64,000 nucleotides of DNA from Clarkia xantiana subsp. parviflora (taxonomy: Eukaryota; Streptophyta; Magnoliopsida; Myrtales; Onagraceae): assembly GCA_036873135.1 (NCBI GenBank), contig JAPTYO010000026.1, positions 3,266,001 through 3,330,000 of the forward strand. The letters are read 5' to 3'. Within the stretch, counting starts at the first letter, position 1. Each line of letters begins with the position of its first letter. Below are positions 11,267-22,108 of the stretch, piece after piece. The notes beneath the pieces were generated by a model. That model did not search any database. It was not told the DNA's origin and saw only the letters and a program-made list of their open reading frames with translations. A program made the position numbers and the translations under genes.

Positions 11267-11780
11267 GCAAAAGGACGAACTGGACAGATTTAATCTTGAC
11301 CGTTGAAGACTGAGGGACGGTACAGAAAAGACGATTGGTGACGTAATGAGTGCCTTTTTCAGAAAGCAACAGTCACGCTGATGTAAGCATCGTTTCCTTA
11401 TCCCTAGGCATTTAATGCTACAGTAACCGAGGAGTCTCCTCGGATTTGGCAACTGCCCATGAGGTCTTGTGGGCCCAAGGCAATCATGAGTAAGAGACTC
11501 TGTTGTACAACAATCACACGCAAGGCAAAAGCCTCCGACGGTGGTATCGGAAGGCATGAAGACAAAAGCCTCCGACGGTGGTATCGGAAGGTATGAAGAC
11601 AAAAGCCTCCGACGGTGGTATCGAAAGGTATGAAGGCAAAAGCCTCCGACCGTGGTATCGGAAGGTATGAAGACAAAAGCCTCCGACGGTGGTATCGGAA
11701 GGTATGAAAACAAAAACCTCCGACAACGAGGTCAGAAGAGCTGAATTAAAAGACATGACGAACTAAAAAGTCCCCCATGT
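11267..11780 (+). repeat. Tat-1A 3' region with 37-bp tandem array
   Basis: About 11525-11725 contains five to six units of about 37 bp, of the type aaaagcctccgacggtgg followed by tatcggaaggtatgaagac. The minus-strand frames running through it are products of the repetition. The rest shows no features. Confidence 0.85.
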
Positions 11781-11792
11781 CTTGGGGGCAAA
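11781..11792 (+). promoter_or_regulatory. polypurine tract of Tat-1A
   Basis: CTTGGGGGCAAA lies directly before the 3' LTR start. Tat-2 has the similar CTCGGGGGCAAG before its 3' LTR. Confidence 0.8.
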
Positions 11793-12554
11793 TGATGGGT
11801 CCCGATGTAATCGTTAGCCCCGTTAACAGCCAATGGACGGCGAGTAGGTCCAGTGGGCCTCGTGAAAAGCCTGGAAGGCCCAGAGGCCCAGTATAAAGGC
11901 TCCCGACTTTAGCGGTCCCGATGTACGAGCTGAATGCTCCCGACAAGAAGCCTCCGAGTAGGCCCCGATATGCCTTAGTAAAGGCCCCGATAATAAAGCC
12001 CCGCAGAGGCTAGACCTGTCCCGCATAGACTGAAGGTCCTGGGTGGTGATCTAGAATGAGACAACTCTGGAGTCTCCGACAGGAGTCGGGACTTGTGAAT
12101 CAGAGGATAAAGACCGAGAAACCCGCCTACTAGATAGAGTAGTGGGAGACGGTTAGAGATAGAGATAAACCCCCCGAGATACGCAGGGCGTGCCCGAGAT
12201 ACACGGAGTACGGGTAAGATACGCGGAGCGTGGGGCGAGATATATGGAATCCCAACCGAGATATGCGGAATCGTGGCGCGATACACGGAATCATGGGTAA
12301 AACTGCCAGGCGCAGTAACAGGTAACTGAGTAACTTCCCCTCCTGTATAAAGAAGGAAGTTACCTCAGAAAACCATCATCTAATACGAACTTAGACTTTT
12401 GCTTACCCCCCCCATTGATCACTATACTCATTTAAGCATCGGAGAGGGATTCTGGGTCACCACCCAGGTCATCCCCTTTTGCAGGATTACGCGGAGTCCA
12501 GGAGTCCAGAGCTTTCCGTCAAGGACGTAACGGAGCTTCGCCCATGATCCAACA
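11793..12554 (+). repeat. 3' LTR of Tat-1A
   Basis: It starts TGATGGGTCCCGATG and ends GATCCAACA. It is nearly identical to 3351-4113. The TATA box is altered here (tgtataaag). TGCAC follows. Confidence 0.93.
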
Positions 12555-12695
12555 TGCACCTTGGTGCACCAAGTTAGGCACATAGGACAGTTAGTCCTAG
12601 TTGGTGATCCTTATCACCTAGTATATATAGTATACCTCTTGCATTGTAATCCCTAATCATCAATCAACAAATGATTCAACCTACTAAAGCTTATA
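12555..12695 (+). repeat. short LTR of Cop-2
   Basis: This stretch of about 140 bp starts TGCACCTTGGTGCACC and ends shortly before TGGTATCAGAGCC. It contains tatatatagtatacc as a TATA-like motif. The end lacks a clean CA, so the exact boundary is uncertain. Confidence 0.6.
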
Positions 12696-12708
12696 TGGTA
12701 TCAGAGCC
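12696..12708 (+). promoter_or_regulatory. primer-binding site of Cop-2
   Basis: TGGTATCAGAGCC is complementary to initiator tRNA-Met and identical to the Cop-1C site. Confidence 0.9.
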
Positions 12709-13453
12709 ACCTCAAATGGCGGCGCAACCACAAAGCTAAAGAAGACCAAGTTTCTTCAAACTTTTGCCTTAACATTCACCTTGTTCAAGTTTGGATTGGC
12801 AAATTCAGCTTCGTGGATCATCTTTTCTACTTCAAGAATCCATTTCTTACTTAAGAATGGACATCTAGTAAGTGGAATTTCAAGAACTCAATACGCATAG
12901 ATAGATCTGCACCTAGACTAAGCAAAGCAAAGATGACTTAGTACTAGTTTGCTTGTTCTTGAAGAATTCAGCCTTGTTGAGCTGATTGCGTGTTTGATAC
13001 TATCATTTTCTGGAGTTTGTATTGCTTCTCTAGATTTGGATATGGATTTTGAACTTATTTCAGCTGCGCCTCTTGCTTGAAATCTGGATATTCATTGCTT
13101 GGATTCACTTGCATACACATTGCTCGGCTGAGGAGTATTTGTGACTGCTTTGAGCTTTGTATTCATATCTTCACGAATTTTGAGCTTTCATCAATGGAGA
13201 ATGGTTTCTAATCCATTTCTGTTGATCTTCAAGCTTTGAACATCACGAATTTTGTTGCGGAATTGTACGGACAATACCAAAGAGTGAGCTGGATTTTGTC
13301 TTACTATCAACAACCTTGGTGTACTACTTTTGTTTGTAGTGCAACCTTGTGTATGCCATTTTTCTTGGATTTCTGGCAGCTACTTGTTAGTGCAACCTTG
13401 TTTGTTTCCCCTGACTCCATTTTGATACCTACTTGTGTTGCTTGGGTTACAAT

Positions 13454-13985
13454 ATGGCTCAAGACACCAATGTTGATGACCCTCTCTACATACACCCCTC
13501 AGACACCACTGGCCATATGCTCATCCCTTTCCAACTTCAAGGGACCTCCAACTATCATGTTTGGAGCACCTCAATCAGGGAAGGCTTGTTGGTAAAGAAC
13601 AAGCTTGGTTTTATAGATGGCACATTCACAAGATTGGATGTTGATGTGAATGATAGAGTGAAATGGGATAGAGCAAATGCAATTGTCAATGCATGGTTGA
13701 GGAATACTGTGGCCAAGGATTTGGTGAATGGTTTGGTCTACAACACAACTGCTTCTTCCATTTGGAATGACTTGAAGGAGATGTTTGATAAAGTGGATGG
13801 CACACAAATCTTCCAATTAACAAGGGAGATTTACCAAACATCTCAAGGTGTGCTCTCCATCACTGAATACTTTGCCAAAATGAAGCAACTCTGGGATGCT
13901 CTTGCTTTTATTGATGATTTGGATCTTCAATGTGCTGGGGACATTGCCATTGTTAATGAACACAAGGAGAAGCAGAAGTTGATAG
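13454..13985 (+). pseudogene. gag: Cop-2 gag, truncated
   Basis: The ATG at 13454 begins MAQDTNVDDPLYIHPSD. The frame shows the copia gag (UBN2-type) pattern: NYHVWSTSIREGL, LGFIDGTF, WDRANAIVNAWLRNTV, SSIWNDLKEMFDKVDG and YFAKMKQLWDAL. About 177 codons are open. The frame then runs into antisense gypsy pol sequence, giving an artificial chimeric frame to 14128. The zinc knuckle and all of pol are missing. Confidence 0.85.
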
Positions 13986-13999
13986 GTCTGGAATTGGAG

Positions 14000-14972
14000 C
14001 TCCTTGATGAATCCAGCATCGAGCAATCTGCCCACCTCTTGCTGGATCGCGATCTTCTTGTCGGCACCCATCGGGCGCCTTCTCTGTGTAATCGGCTTGA
14101 TCGCGGGGTCAATCTAGCTCAAGAGTAATCACGTAGGGGATGATTCATGGCATGTCACTCGGGGACCAAGCAAACAGCTCCTTGAACTCCTTCAACAGAT
14201 CAATCAGTTCTCGGGCCGTCTCCTCGGTCAGAGCGGACCCGATTTTCACCTTCATCTGAGGTCCATCAATATTGACCTCCTTCAAATCCTCCATCGGGGT
14301 GGGACGCCCAAACTCCTCTCGGGGATCAGCATCAGTCTGGAAAACAGTCATAGCCTCCCGATTCCTCCTTCGAGTGGCATTGACATAGCACTTCCTGGAG
14401 GCCACTTGGTCGCCTATGACTTCCCCGACTCCGTGGTCGGTCGGAAACTTCATCTTCTGATGGACAGTTGAGGCGATTGCCCCCAGCGGGTTGATGGTGG
14501 TCCTCCCGATAATTGCATTATAAGTCCCCGCGGACTCGACCACCACGAACTCCACGTTCCTCTTCTCCGACTTCCAACCATTACCGAACTCGACTGGTAA
14601 GGTAATCATCCCCACCGGGTAAGATGTAGAGCCAGAAAATCCGACCATCGGCAAGTCCGCAGGCTTCAAGTCCTTCTTAGTTTTTCCCATGGCCTGCAGC
14701 GCATCCACGAACAAAATGTCGGAGGAGCGCCCTCCATCAATCAAGATTCGCTTCATCTCGTACCCATCCACGTTCAGGGTCATGACCAAAGCATCATCGT
14801 GCGGGGTCTCCACACCTATCAGGTCTTCCGCTGAGAAGGGGATCACCATCTCTTCCTTCGGAGTCCAAGTTTGGGCCCTCTTACCCAGCACCACAACAAT
14901 GGGAATTCGAGAAGCATAGACCTCCCGAGATGTCGTGGTATCGCCTCCTGCCGCAAATCCTCCATGGATCAC
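14000..14972 (-). pseudogene. pr-pol: Tat-1M protease and start of RT
   Basis: The frame from 14972 shows the conserved MIHGGFAAGGD, the protease motif ILIDGGRSSD, and the segment GTYNAIIGRTTINPL. It continues to KELFAWSPSDMP, where a TGA (14147-14145) stops it. RT residues equivalent to GRLLDAGFIKEL continue up to the break at 13986. Compared with Tat-1B the second glycine-serine of the protease loop is changed to arginine (GRSS for GSSS). Confidence 0.88.
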
Positions 14973-16615
14973 ATTAATAGTTCCCCGCTTCTCCTTGCGA
15001 GCATTGGAAGACTCAGAATTATCCTTCTTCGGGGATCGACCGCGGGATCGGGAACGGGACCGCGATCGGGATCGGGAACGGGACCGCGATCGGGACCGGG
15101 AACGGATCGGCTCCGTCGCCCAGCCACAAATTCCTTGAGCTTTCCCTTCTGGATCAGCTTCTCAATCTCCTTCTTCAACTCCCGACAATGGTTAGTGTCG
15201 TGACCGCTGGCACGATGAAAGCAACAATAACGATCGGTGCGGGCTCCCATGAACTCCCCATCTTTTTTCGGTGGGTACCTGGCGATACCCTGTCGGTCCA
15301 TCACCGCCAACACAGCACCCATAGAACAGATGAGAGGAGTGTACCGGTCCTCCCGTTTTTCCGACTTCGAGGGACGCTTGTCTTCCCTCCGATCAGGACG
15401 GCCTCGACCCCGACTGTTCTCGGGTTTATCTTTCCTCCTTCGGTCATCCGAGGGCTTGAACGACTGCTTCCACTTGTTGGATTTCGGAGGATCAAGGTCT
15501 CCGGCAGCTATCTTCGACTCCTGTACGTCGATTTGTTGCTTCACCCTCTTCTGCAACGCCTCCATGTTCCACACTGCCTTCTCAGCCACGATGTGCATCA
15601 GGTCGGAACCATACGGTGCAGTCAGGTTCCGAATGAAGGTACGGATGGTTTCTCCCTCCGACATCTCCTCATCAATTTCAGCCACGCTGGCAGTGTACCT
15701 CTGGTAATAATGTACCAGCGACTCATCGGGCATCTGTACCACCTCAGCCAGGGACCTCGCGCTTTTCAAGAGACGCCGACGGCCCTGGTATTGCTGGATG
15801 AAACGATCATGCATCTGGGTCCAGGTAGAGATGCATCTTGGAGGAAGGCTGAAGAACCACATCAGGGCTCTTTCACCAAGTGTGCCCGGGAACAGAACGC
15901 ACACTATATCGTCATTCAGAGCTCTTCCTAGACAAGCTATGACATGTTTCTGGACATGGAGAACTGGATCTCCTTCGCCATCATACTCCTTGATTGTCGG
16001 GATACCAAGTCCTGACGGGGCAGTGGTGTTCACCAATCGGGGGACAAAGGGATGAGTGGATCGATCCCTCAGCTCCGACATCATCTTCTTCTGGTCTCCC
16101 ATACAGATGTTCACAATCTTCACCACCTGGTCGGGGGTGATAGGACCATTAAGAGGGATGGTCCTATGCTGCACCGGTCCAGGCCCATCAATCACGAACT
16201 GCTCCGACTGAGCGGGCTCCTTGCCCTTGTCCTGGTGCTCGGGTTGGGCCTCCTGCCCGTCCCGATTCTCTCTCGGCGGGGGCGGAGGCAACTCTTCCTC
16301 CTTCTTTTTGGCAGCCTCCCTTTGGTCCAGGAGAGCCTCCATAGCCTCCAGGAGTATTGGCATGGCATCCATCACAGCCTTTGCCAAGTCTGGCTTTGTA
16401 GGGGCATCCTGGTCCTTCCTCGGGATCTCTTCCCTGTCCTCCGACGAGTTTCGAATGGAATCCTCGCGATTGTCATGATGCCCCCCTGTTTGGGAACCAG
16501 CAGGGAGAGGATCGTTCCGATCAACACTGCGTTCCGGCAGCTCTGAATTCAGAGTTCCAGCAGGATGACGGGAACCGCCAGATTGTCCTTGTTTCTTCTT
16601 CTGCTTGCCATCCAT
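14969..16615 (-). pseudogene. gag: Tat-1M gag, the least damaged gag in the window
   Basis: The frame starts MDGKQKKKQGQSGG at 16615 and is open for 548 codons. It has a charged proline-rich N-terminus, the gag domain (about residues 165-390, with TIKEYDGEGDP and MHDRFIQQYQGRRRLL) and a knuckle YCCFHRASGHDTNHC. It shifts frame inside the arginine-serine repeat (about 15040-15115), so the last 30 or so residues are not native. Full gag length in this family can be judged from it. Confidence 0.9.
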
Positions 16616-16670
16616 CGATTGGGTAGAAGCTATCTTTGCTTTTTGTTACGATTCCCACTAACGGCGACAA

Positions 16671-17347
16671 TGTTGGATCACGGTTGGAACTCCGGTACGT
16701 TCTTGACGGAAGTCTAAACTCCTTCGTTCCAAGTAATCCTACAAGAAGGGGATAGACCGGGCGGTGACCCAGAATCCCTCTCTGATGCTTAAATGAGTAT
16801 CTCGATGTAGCCAAGCAAGTATCAGTATGTGAATGTCAATGTGTCAATCCTGAGGTAACTCCTTCTTTTATATAGGGGAGGAGTTACCCCAGTTACCTGT
16901 TGCGATAACTACTGGGGGCAGTTAGCCCACGTTCCGTTTATCTCGGCAACTTACCCACGTTCCGTCTTTTCAGGCCACTTCCCACTATGTTGATAGTGGG
17001 CGTGTTTCTCGGCCTCGTTCTCTGGTGGCAAGTCCCGACGGATGTCGGGGACTCCAGAGTTATCTCCTTTGGTCACCGCTCGGGGCCCCTCGTCATCGGG
17101 ACAGGGCCAGCATTCTCAGGGATTCCATATCGGGGCCTACTCAAATGCGTATCATCGGGGCCTACTCAAAGGCATATCATCGGGGCCTACTAAAAGGCAT
17201 ATCATCGGGAGCGTTCAGCTCATATATCGGGACCGACCTTGTCGGGTCCCCTCGTATTGGTCTTCTAAGCCTCTTTTGGGGCCCAGTGGGCCTACTTCGC
17301 CGTTTAGTCTCCGTTAATAGGCCTAACGGCTATATCGAAACCCATCA
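16671..17347 (-). repeat. 5' LTR of Tat-1M
   Basis: On the minus strand it starts TGATGGGTTTCGATATAG and ends GATCCAACA, 677 bp in all. A TATA box (TATATAAAAG) lies at 16874-16865. It diverges from the Tat-1A LTRs much more than they do from each other, so it belongs to an older or separate subfamily. Confidence 0.88.
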
Positions 17348-17482
17348 CAGGCGTAGAGAAGACTGAGACGGAGATCAGAGTTAGTTCAACGATCGAAGTG
17401 TGAGCCAAAGTTAGTTCGTGGATTGAGGTTCGAGGTCCCTGGAAAACAGTTCGAGATATCCCAAGTGGAAACGATCTCAACA
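17348..17482 (+). repeat. last 135 bp of the Tat-2 5' LTR
   Basis: This aligns with about 26972-27101 of the 3' LTR, with shared stretches such as gacggagatcagagttag and ttcgaggtccctg. It ends CTCAACA immediately before the primer site. Confidence 0.9.
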
Positions 17483-17508
17483 CTTGGCGCCGTCAGCGTG
17501 ATTCGAAC
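17483..17508 (+). promoter_or_regulatory. primer-binding site of Tat-2
   Basis: cTTGGCGCCGTCAGCGTGATT directly follows the LTR end. It is related to the Tat-1 site but differs after the first 11 bases. Confidence 0.7.
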
Positions 17509-17533
17509 AGAAAGCTGTTCTATACCACAAAAT

Positions 17534-19446
17534 ATGACAGGCAGATGCACGAAGAGGGCGGGTGCGAGCAAGCCGAATCCGACGTGAAGCCAACCAGGAC
17601 CTTCTCATATTCCAGACGCAGAGTCTACCGCTTCCTCAATGCCAACCGCAAATGTGCCCTCCGCGCAGCATGGTCCCAACGTCCAGAACGAGGTACCAGT
17701 GCACGAGTTCGTAAAAAGGGCGGAGAGGAATGAAGAGGCTTGGGCAACCTGCCAACAGTCACACCTGCCATGATGGCCGCGCTGGAGGAGCTCCTCGCAT
17801 TCAGTGAGACTCTAAGGAACCAGGGGTACATGGCACCCCCGCCACCACCTCCGCCAGTTAATGAGTATGATGCACCTACGAGGGAGATGTCAAATGATGT
17901 CAACCATCAAGAGCCGCAGCATCCAGAAGGCGAAGGATATTCTGAAGGAACCTACCAGTACCAGCATGCAAGGCAGGAAGCTACACATTGATACACTCCA
18001 AGTGTTGGTGTGAACCAGCAACAGCGAGGAGTAAGATGGAGGCAACCCCCTGTGAACAACTCACAGAGGCCACAAAAGGAAGGCAATTTCAAGTCAGCAA
18101 GCCATGCCGATGTGCACAAGGAAGGCCATTTCAAGGAAGCAACCCGTGCTCATACATACAATGAGGGGTGGAGGAAGTCTGCGTGCAACAGTGACATCCC
18201 AGTCACGGGGCTTACAGCTAAGGCTTTGGAAGAAATGATCGAGAAGAAGATGAAGCAGTCAAAAATGAAAGGGATGCATGCCCTTGAAGAGAACGCATCG
18301 CATCCGTTCTTCGACGAACTAGTGTACAGTCGTGTCCCAGACGCTCTCTACCGAATTGGTGGAGAGAAATATAGGGGAAAAGGAGATCTGATTGAACATA
18401 TTCAACAACATGAAGCCTCGTTGTTGGGACGAACCGACGATCCGCATCATGTCGCAATGACATTCCCCAACACCCTTGTGGGAATGGCCGCACATTTGTT
18501 CTTTTCATTACCATGCGGAAGTGTTACATCATGAGCATACCTGAAGGCGAAATTTATTCAAAGATACATGGGAGAGCGCAAACTCCTAAAGGGACCAAGC
18601 GCATTAAACGAGGTGGTACAGCAAAATGATGAGTCGTTGGCGGATTACTACATGCGTTTCAACTAAAATGTCGCGGACATTCAGGGCAACCTCACTGTAG
18701 GAGAGATCGTGCGCGCTTTCATAGCGAATTTAGGCCGAAGAGGATTTTCCCTAGCGGAAAAGATGTCGAGGCGCCCCGCGGAGACACTTGAAGAATTGGC
18801 GGCAAGAGTCAAGGAGTTGGTGGATCTAGAAAGGTTCAGGGACCAGAACATGGTGAAACTCAGCACAGCTTGTGCTAAAGAGAAGCAGGCGAGACCTCAA
18901 CAAGGTTCGCAACAACCAAGACAGTTCCTACCGCAAAAGAGGGCGTTCCAGCTGGAGTTCCAAAGACCGAAGGAAGTAAACTTGGCACACTGCATTCCTT
19001 TGAATGCACCACTCTCTGTGATCCTGAAAAATATGAAAGAAGACAATATGTGGAGGGAGCCGACAAACTTCCGAAAAGGTCCACTTGGAAAGCAAGAAGC
19101 CAAGCGGTGCGAGAACCATGAAGTCTATGGCCATGAGACGGATAGCTGTGTCAGCCTAAGATTCCGTGTAAACAATTTCATTCTCAAAGGAGAGCTCAAG
19201 CAGTATGTAGATCAAGGCGACAAGAGCCAGAAGAAGAACCATGCTGAGCCATCCAAAAAGATGAACAAGGGAAAGGAGAAGATGGACGTCAATCCGCCTC
19301 CGGCAAAGCGTGGCGTCATCAACGTGATTCACGGAGGACCACCTGCTGGAGGAAGCGTTTCTAATCCTCGTGATGTCTATGCTGCAAAATTACAAGTTTT
19401 GCCCAAATATGGGAAAAAACGTGATCATCCCGTTCTCAAACACTGA
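17534..19446 (+). pseudogene. gag: Tat-2 gag
   Basis: The frame begins at the ATG at 17534 (MTGRCTKRAG) and hits a stop at 17585-17587. The main frame, recovered downstream, carries stops at 17989, 18532 and 18664. The gag domain is at about 18290-18830 (HPFFDEL, YRGKGDLIEHIQQHEASLLG, AKFIQRYMGERKLLKGP, NDESLADYYMRF). A knuckle-like motif CENHEVYGHETDSC follows (about 19110-19150). The end resembles Tat-1 (GVINVIHGGPPAGG). A proline run (APPPPPPPV) sits in the N-terminal part. Confidence 0.82.
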
Positions 19447-20044
19447 CAAGAAGCACATAGTCTACCCCCACGATGATGCTTTTGTCATTACGATGGATGT
19501 CAATGGATATGATGTGCGAAGAATATTGGTGGATGGTGGAACTGCTGCGGATTTACTGCACGTAGAAGTTCTCAAGAAATTGGGAAAAACGGAAGCCGAT
19601 CTTTCACCAAGTACATTCCTGTTAGTCAGTTTCGCCGGAGCTGCAACATACCCATTGGGTATGATCACACTGCCAGTCATCCTGGGAGAAAGATGGAAGG
19701 CACTTCATATCAATGTCACATTTGTGGTGGTAAACACCCTAGGAGCATACAATGGCATCCTAGGAAGAACGACAATCAACCCGCATGACATTGTGCCATC
19801 CACTGCCCACCAAAAGATGAAGTTCCTAACTCCTCATGGGATTGGCGAGGTGTTGGGCGACCAACCAGCTGCACGGAGGTGCTATGTCAATGCTCTAAGG
19901 AAGATGAAGCAGGTGTCCATTGTCGTGATAGAACTGGGTGTGAAAAGAAAGTTGTTTACTTCAGATGATGATGAAGAGAAAAGGGAGTTAACACCAAGTA
20001 AGGACTCGATAGGACGCTCTTCCCAACAAGACAGAGCGTCCTAG
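19390..20044 (+). pseudogene. pr: Tat-2 protease
   Basis: A frameshift near 19385 leads to this open stretch. The active-site motif RILVDGGTAADLL (about 19530-19560) and the later NTLGAYNGILGRTTINP correspond to the Tat-1 protease. The domain itself is uninterrupted. It ends at a TAG at 20042-20044, where Tat-1 would continue toward RT. Confidence 0.82.
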
Positions 20045-20619
20045 ATGTCAGACAAGGACAAGAAGAGTCCATCACAGCTTACTTCAGGAGGTTTGCCCGA
20101 AATGCAGCTGCACTAAGGGTGACCAAGAAAGAAGTCATCACCGCATTTTATTTGAATATGAACACACCATCATTTTTGCTGTTCGGAAGAATATATGGAT
20201 GGCGTACAACCAAGATGATGGCTTGCCTGAAAGATAAGTTGGAGACTGCAATCTCTTGTGAACGCGAGCTGGGATGGGGTACACCTCTCCGCTCAGATCA
20301 GGAAGATCAAACATCAAGAGAACCAGGAAGCTTAAGCGTTGAATACCCTGACATCTTCACCTCCTTGAACATGGAGGTCGAAGAGATATACATCAAGCTC
20401 CTGGAAAACAAGCTTCCGCGTCCACTTGAGCCGATGACTGCCTTCCTAGGAAGAAATGTGGAATATTGGTGCCGATACCACCAAACATGGGGGCACCATA
20501 CTAACAGTTGCTTAACTCTGAGAATGGAAATAGAGGAGTTTATTGCACATGGAGCTTTGAGAAGCTATGTCGCAAAGAACGATGCTCGTCCGCTACCAAA
20601 ACTTCTCAGAGGGAGATAG
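20045..20619 (+). pseudogene. second gag-like segment in place of Tat-2 pol
   Basis: After the protease the reading frame gives EESITAYFRRFARNAA, KKEVITAFYLNM and, later, YWCRYHQTWGHHTNSC with LRMEIEEFIAHGALRSYV. These parallel, in order, the gag pieces DESLADYYMRF, GEIVRAFIANL and CENHEVYGHETDSC with LKGELKQYV at 18630-19210. The frame looks like a diverged copy of the C-terminal half of gag sitting where RT is expected. The open part is 20119-20619. It may derive from recombination between two elements. Confidence 0.6.
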
Positions 20620-22108
20620 ACTTTCTATTTTTTATCTATCTTTACATCTTTGTCAACATGTTTGTACTTAGAAATATCTCGGAAAGTGCGATCAGTTGAC
20701 GCCTTCCTGTAAGCGATTGTACGCATAGTCAAATTCTAATGAAGATTAATCTACTTTCGTAGCTACATCTCTATAATACGCATTTTACTTTAGATTAACA
20801 CCGAGCAAATTACTCATATCAGCAACTCAAGTCATTATCATATGCAACTTATATTATGCGGCATCAAGAAGATTATTATCAACAATACAATCTAAACACT
20901 ATGTAACGAGGAACTTACGGCATACAACGACAACATATCTATTATCTACACCAACAAGGAGTTTATCTCTCCATTTATAACGTCGTCTATTTCAAGAAGA
21001 TGTCGGCAACACAAAGCCATCGTGGCATGTGCACAGTCAACTTATATGTCACAGTGACAACTTGCGGAATATCTACAAGAGGGGCTTGTATAAATTCTCT
21101 ACTAAAAATGACGACTACTCCAAAGACGTTAACAATAAGCAATATCTTGGATAAACACAAAGATTTATTATCAAAAGTGACATGCTGCGACATCCTCTTT
21201 GCAAGGGCAAACCTCATGTTCACATCTATCAAAGTAGCATGTTGCGACATCCTCTTTGTAAGGGAAAACCCCATGCTTACTTCTAAAAAATAGCATGCTA
21301 TGAAATCCTCTCAGAGGCAAATCCTCATGTTCATAGCCATTCCATGCATACAAACCAGGATACAGCATTTAGGTGGGACTGATCACCCCATGTACAAAGT
21401 ATGTATATCCCTCTTAAGGGTTCATACGCCATGAAGATACTTTCCTTGATAGGATAGCTTCATGTATACTCAAACTATGCATATCCTCTTAAGGATGCAT
21501 ATATAATGAAGACCTATACCTTAAGTGGGCAGGCTTCACTCAAAAACGCTAGCAGGAGCGCACCCTGTTTGAAAAACTCATTAAACTTACAAATCGAGTC
21601 TTGTACAACGTCGCCTTAGAGTGGAACTAAGAGACAGTATAAACTTAAATCTTGCTTCGTCAAGATGACACTGCTACATGTCAAGTGCCTGTGCCAAGTG
21701 CCAAGTGCCCGTGCCGAGTACATTATTATCTACAATGCTATAAGTACCAAGTGTACATATCATGCCATGCCTTGGAAATTTTTCCAAGAGGGGCGCTAAT
21801 AACACCCTGCAATGCGCAAGTCGCAATATCGGATGTTTATCCATTATAACAACGAGATCAATCTCATCATGCAAGTCCAATACATACGGACAATAAAGAT
21901 AACTCAAGGTATGAAATATTACTAACAAGTTATCATGTGTTTATTATTATTGAAAACAAGTCCAAGTGACAAAATATCATATAAGCAAACGCATAAATGA
22001 AGGTTGGGACAAAAGCCTCAACATAACATCAACCCATTCACAAAGGGTTCAACACGCTGAAAGCAAACGACATGATACTATTCAAGAGATAACATCATCT
22101 CCAAAAGA
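20620..22108 (+). repeat. Tat-2 internal non-coding region with short tandem repeats
   Basis: No sense gene is seen. About 21178-21345 holds three diverged units of about 60 bp around gcgacatcctctttgcaagg and cctcatgttcac. About 21390-21520 holds two units with tatatccctcttaaggg and atgaagatac. The rest is AT-rich and featureless. It would be the 3' flank of the antisense gene. Confidence 0.65.

Larger units (their letters stand above)
3351..12554 (+). mobile_element. Tat-1A, complete Ty3/gypsy Tat-lineage element
   Basis: This 9.2-kb element has two LTRs (3351-4113 and 11793-12554), a primer site, gag, protease, RT, two RNase H domains, integrase, three tandem-repeat arrays, an antisense mini-gene and a polypurine tract. 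The flanking 5-mers are TGTAC (3346-3350) and TGCAC (12555-12559), a target duplication with one change. By eye the LTRs differ at about 18 bases and two small gaps in some 762 bp, which makes it a fairly young insertion. All main genes are disrupted. Confidence 0.95.
12555..13985 (+). mobile_element. Cop-2, 5' fragment of a copia element
   Basis: A short LTR (12555 to about 12695) is followed by a tRNA-Met primer site (12696-12708), a leader with no features that I can assign (12709-13453) and a truncated gag. The LTR start was at or near 3346, so Tat-1A hit the first five bases of this LTR. The element is cut at 13985/13986, where the reverse Tat-1M begins. Confidence 0.8.
13986..17347 (-). 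mobile_element. Tat-1M, truncated reverse Tat-1 element
   Basis: Read on the minus strand the order is 5' LTR (17347-16671), a degenerate primer site (about 16670-16650), gag (16615-14969) and protease plus the linker to RT (14972 to about 14000). The element is cut in early RT at the bases equal to about 6820 of Tat-1A. The remaining pol and the 3' LTR are gone. Confidence 0.9.

Noticed and set aside
13236..13595. Plus-strand frame of 119 codons in Cop-2
   Set aside because: It covers the untranslated leader and overlaps gag in another frame, with no recognisable domain.
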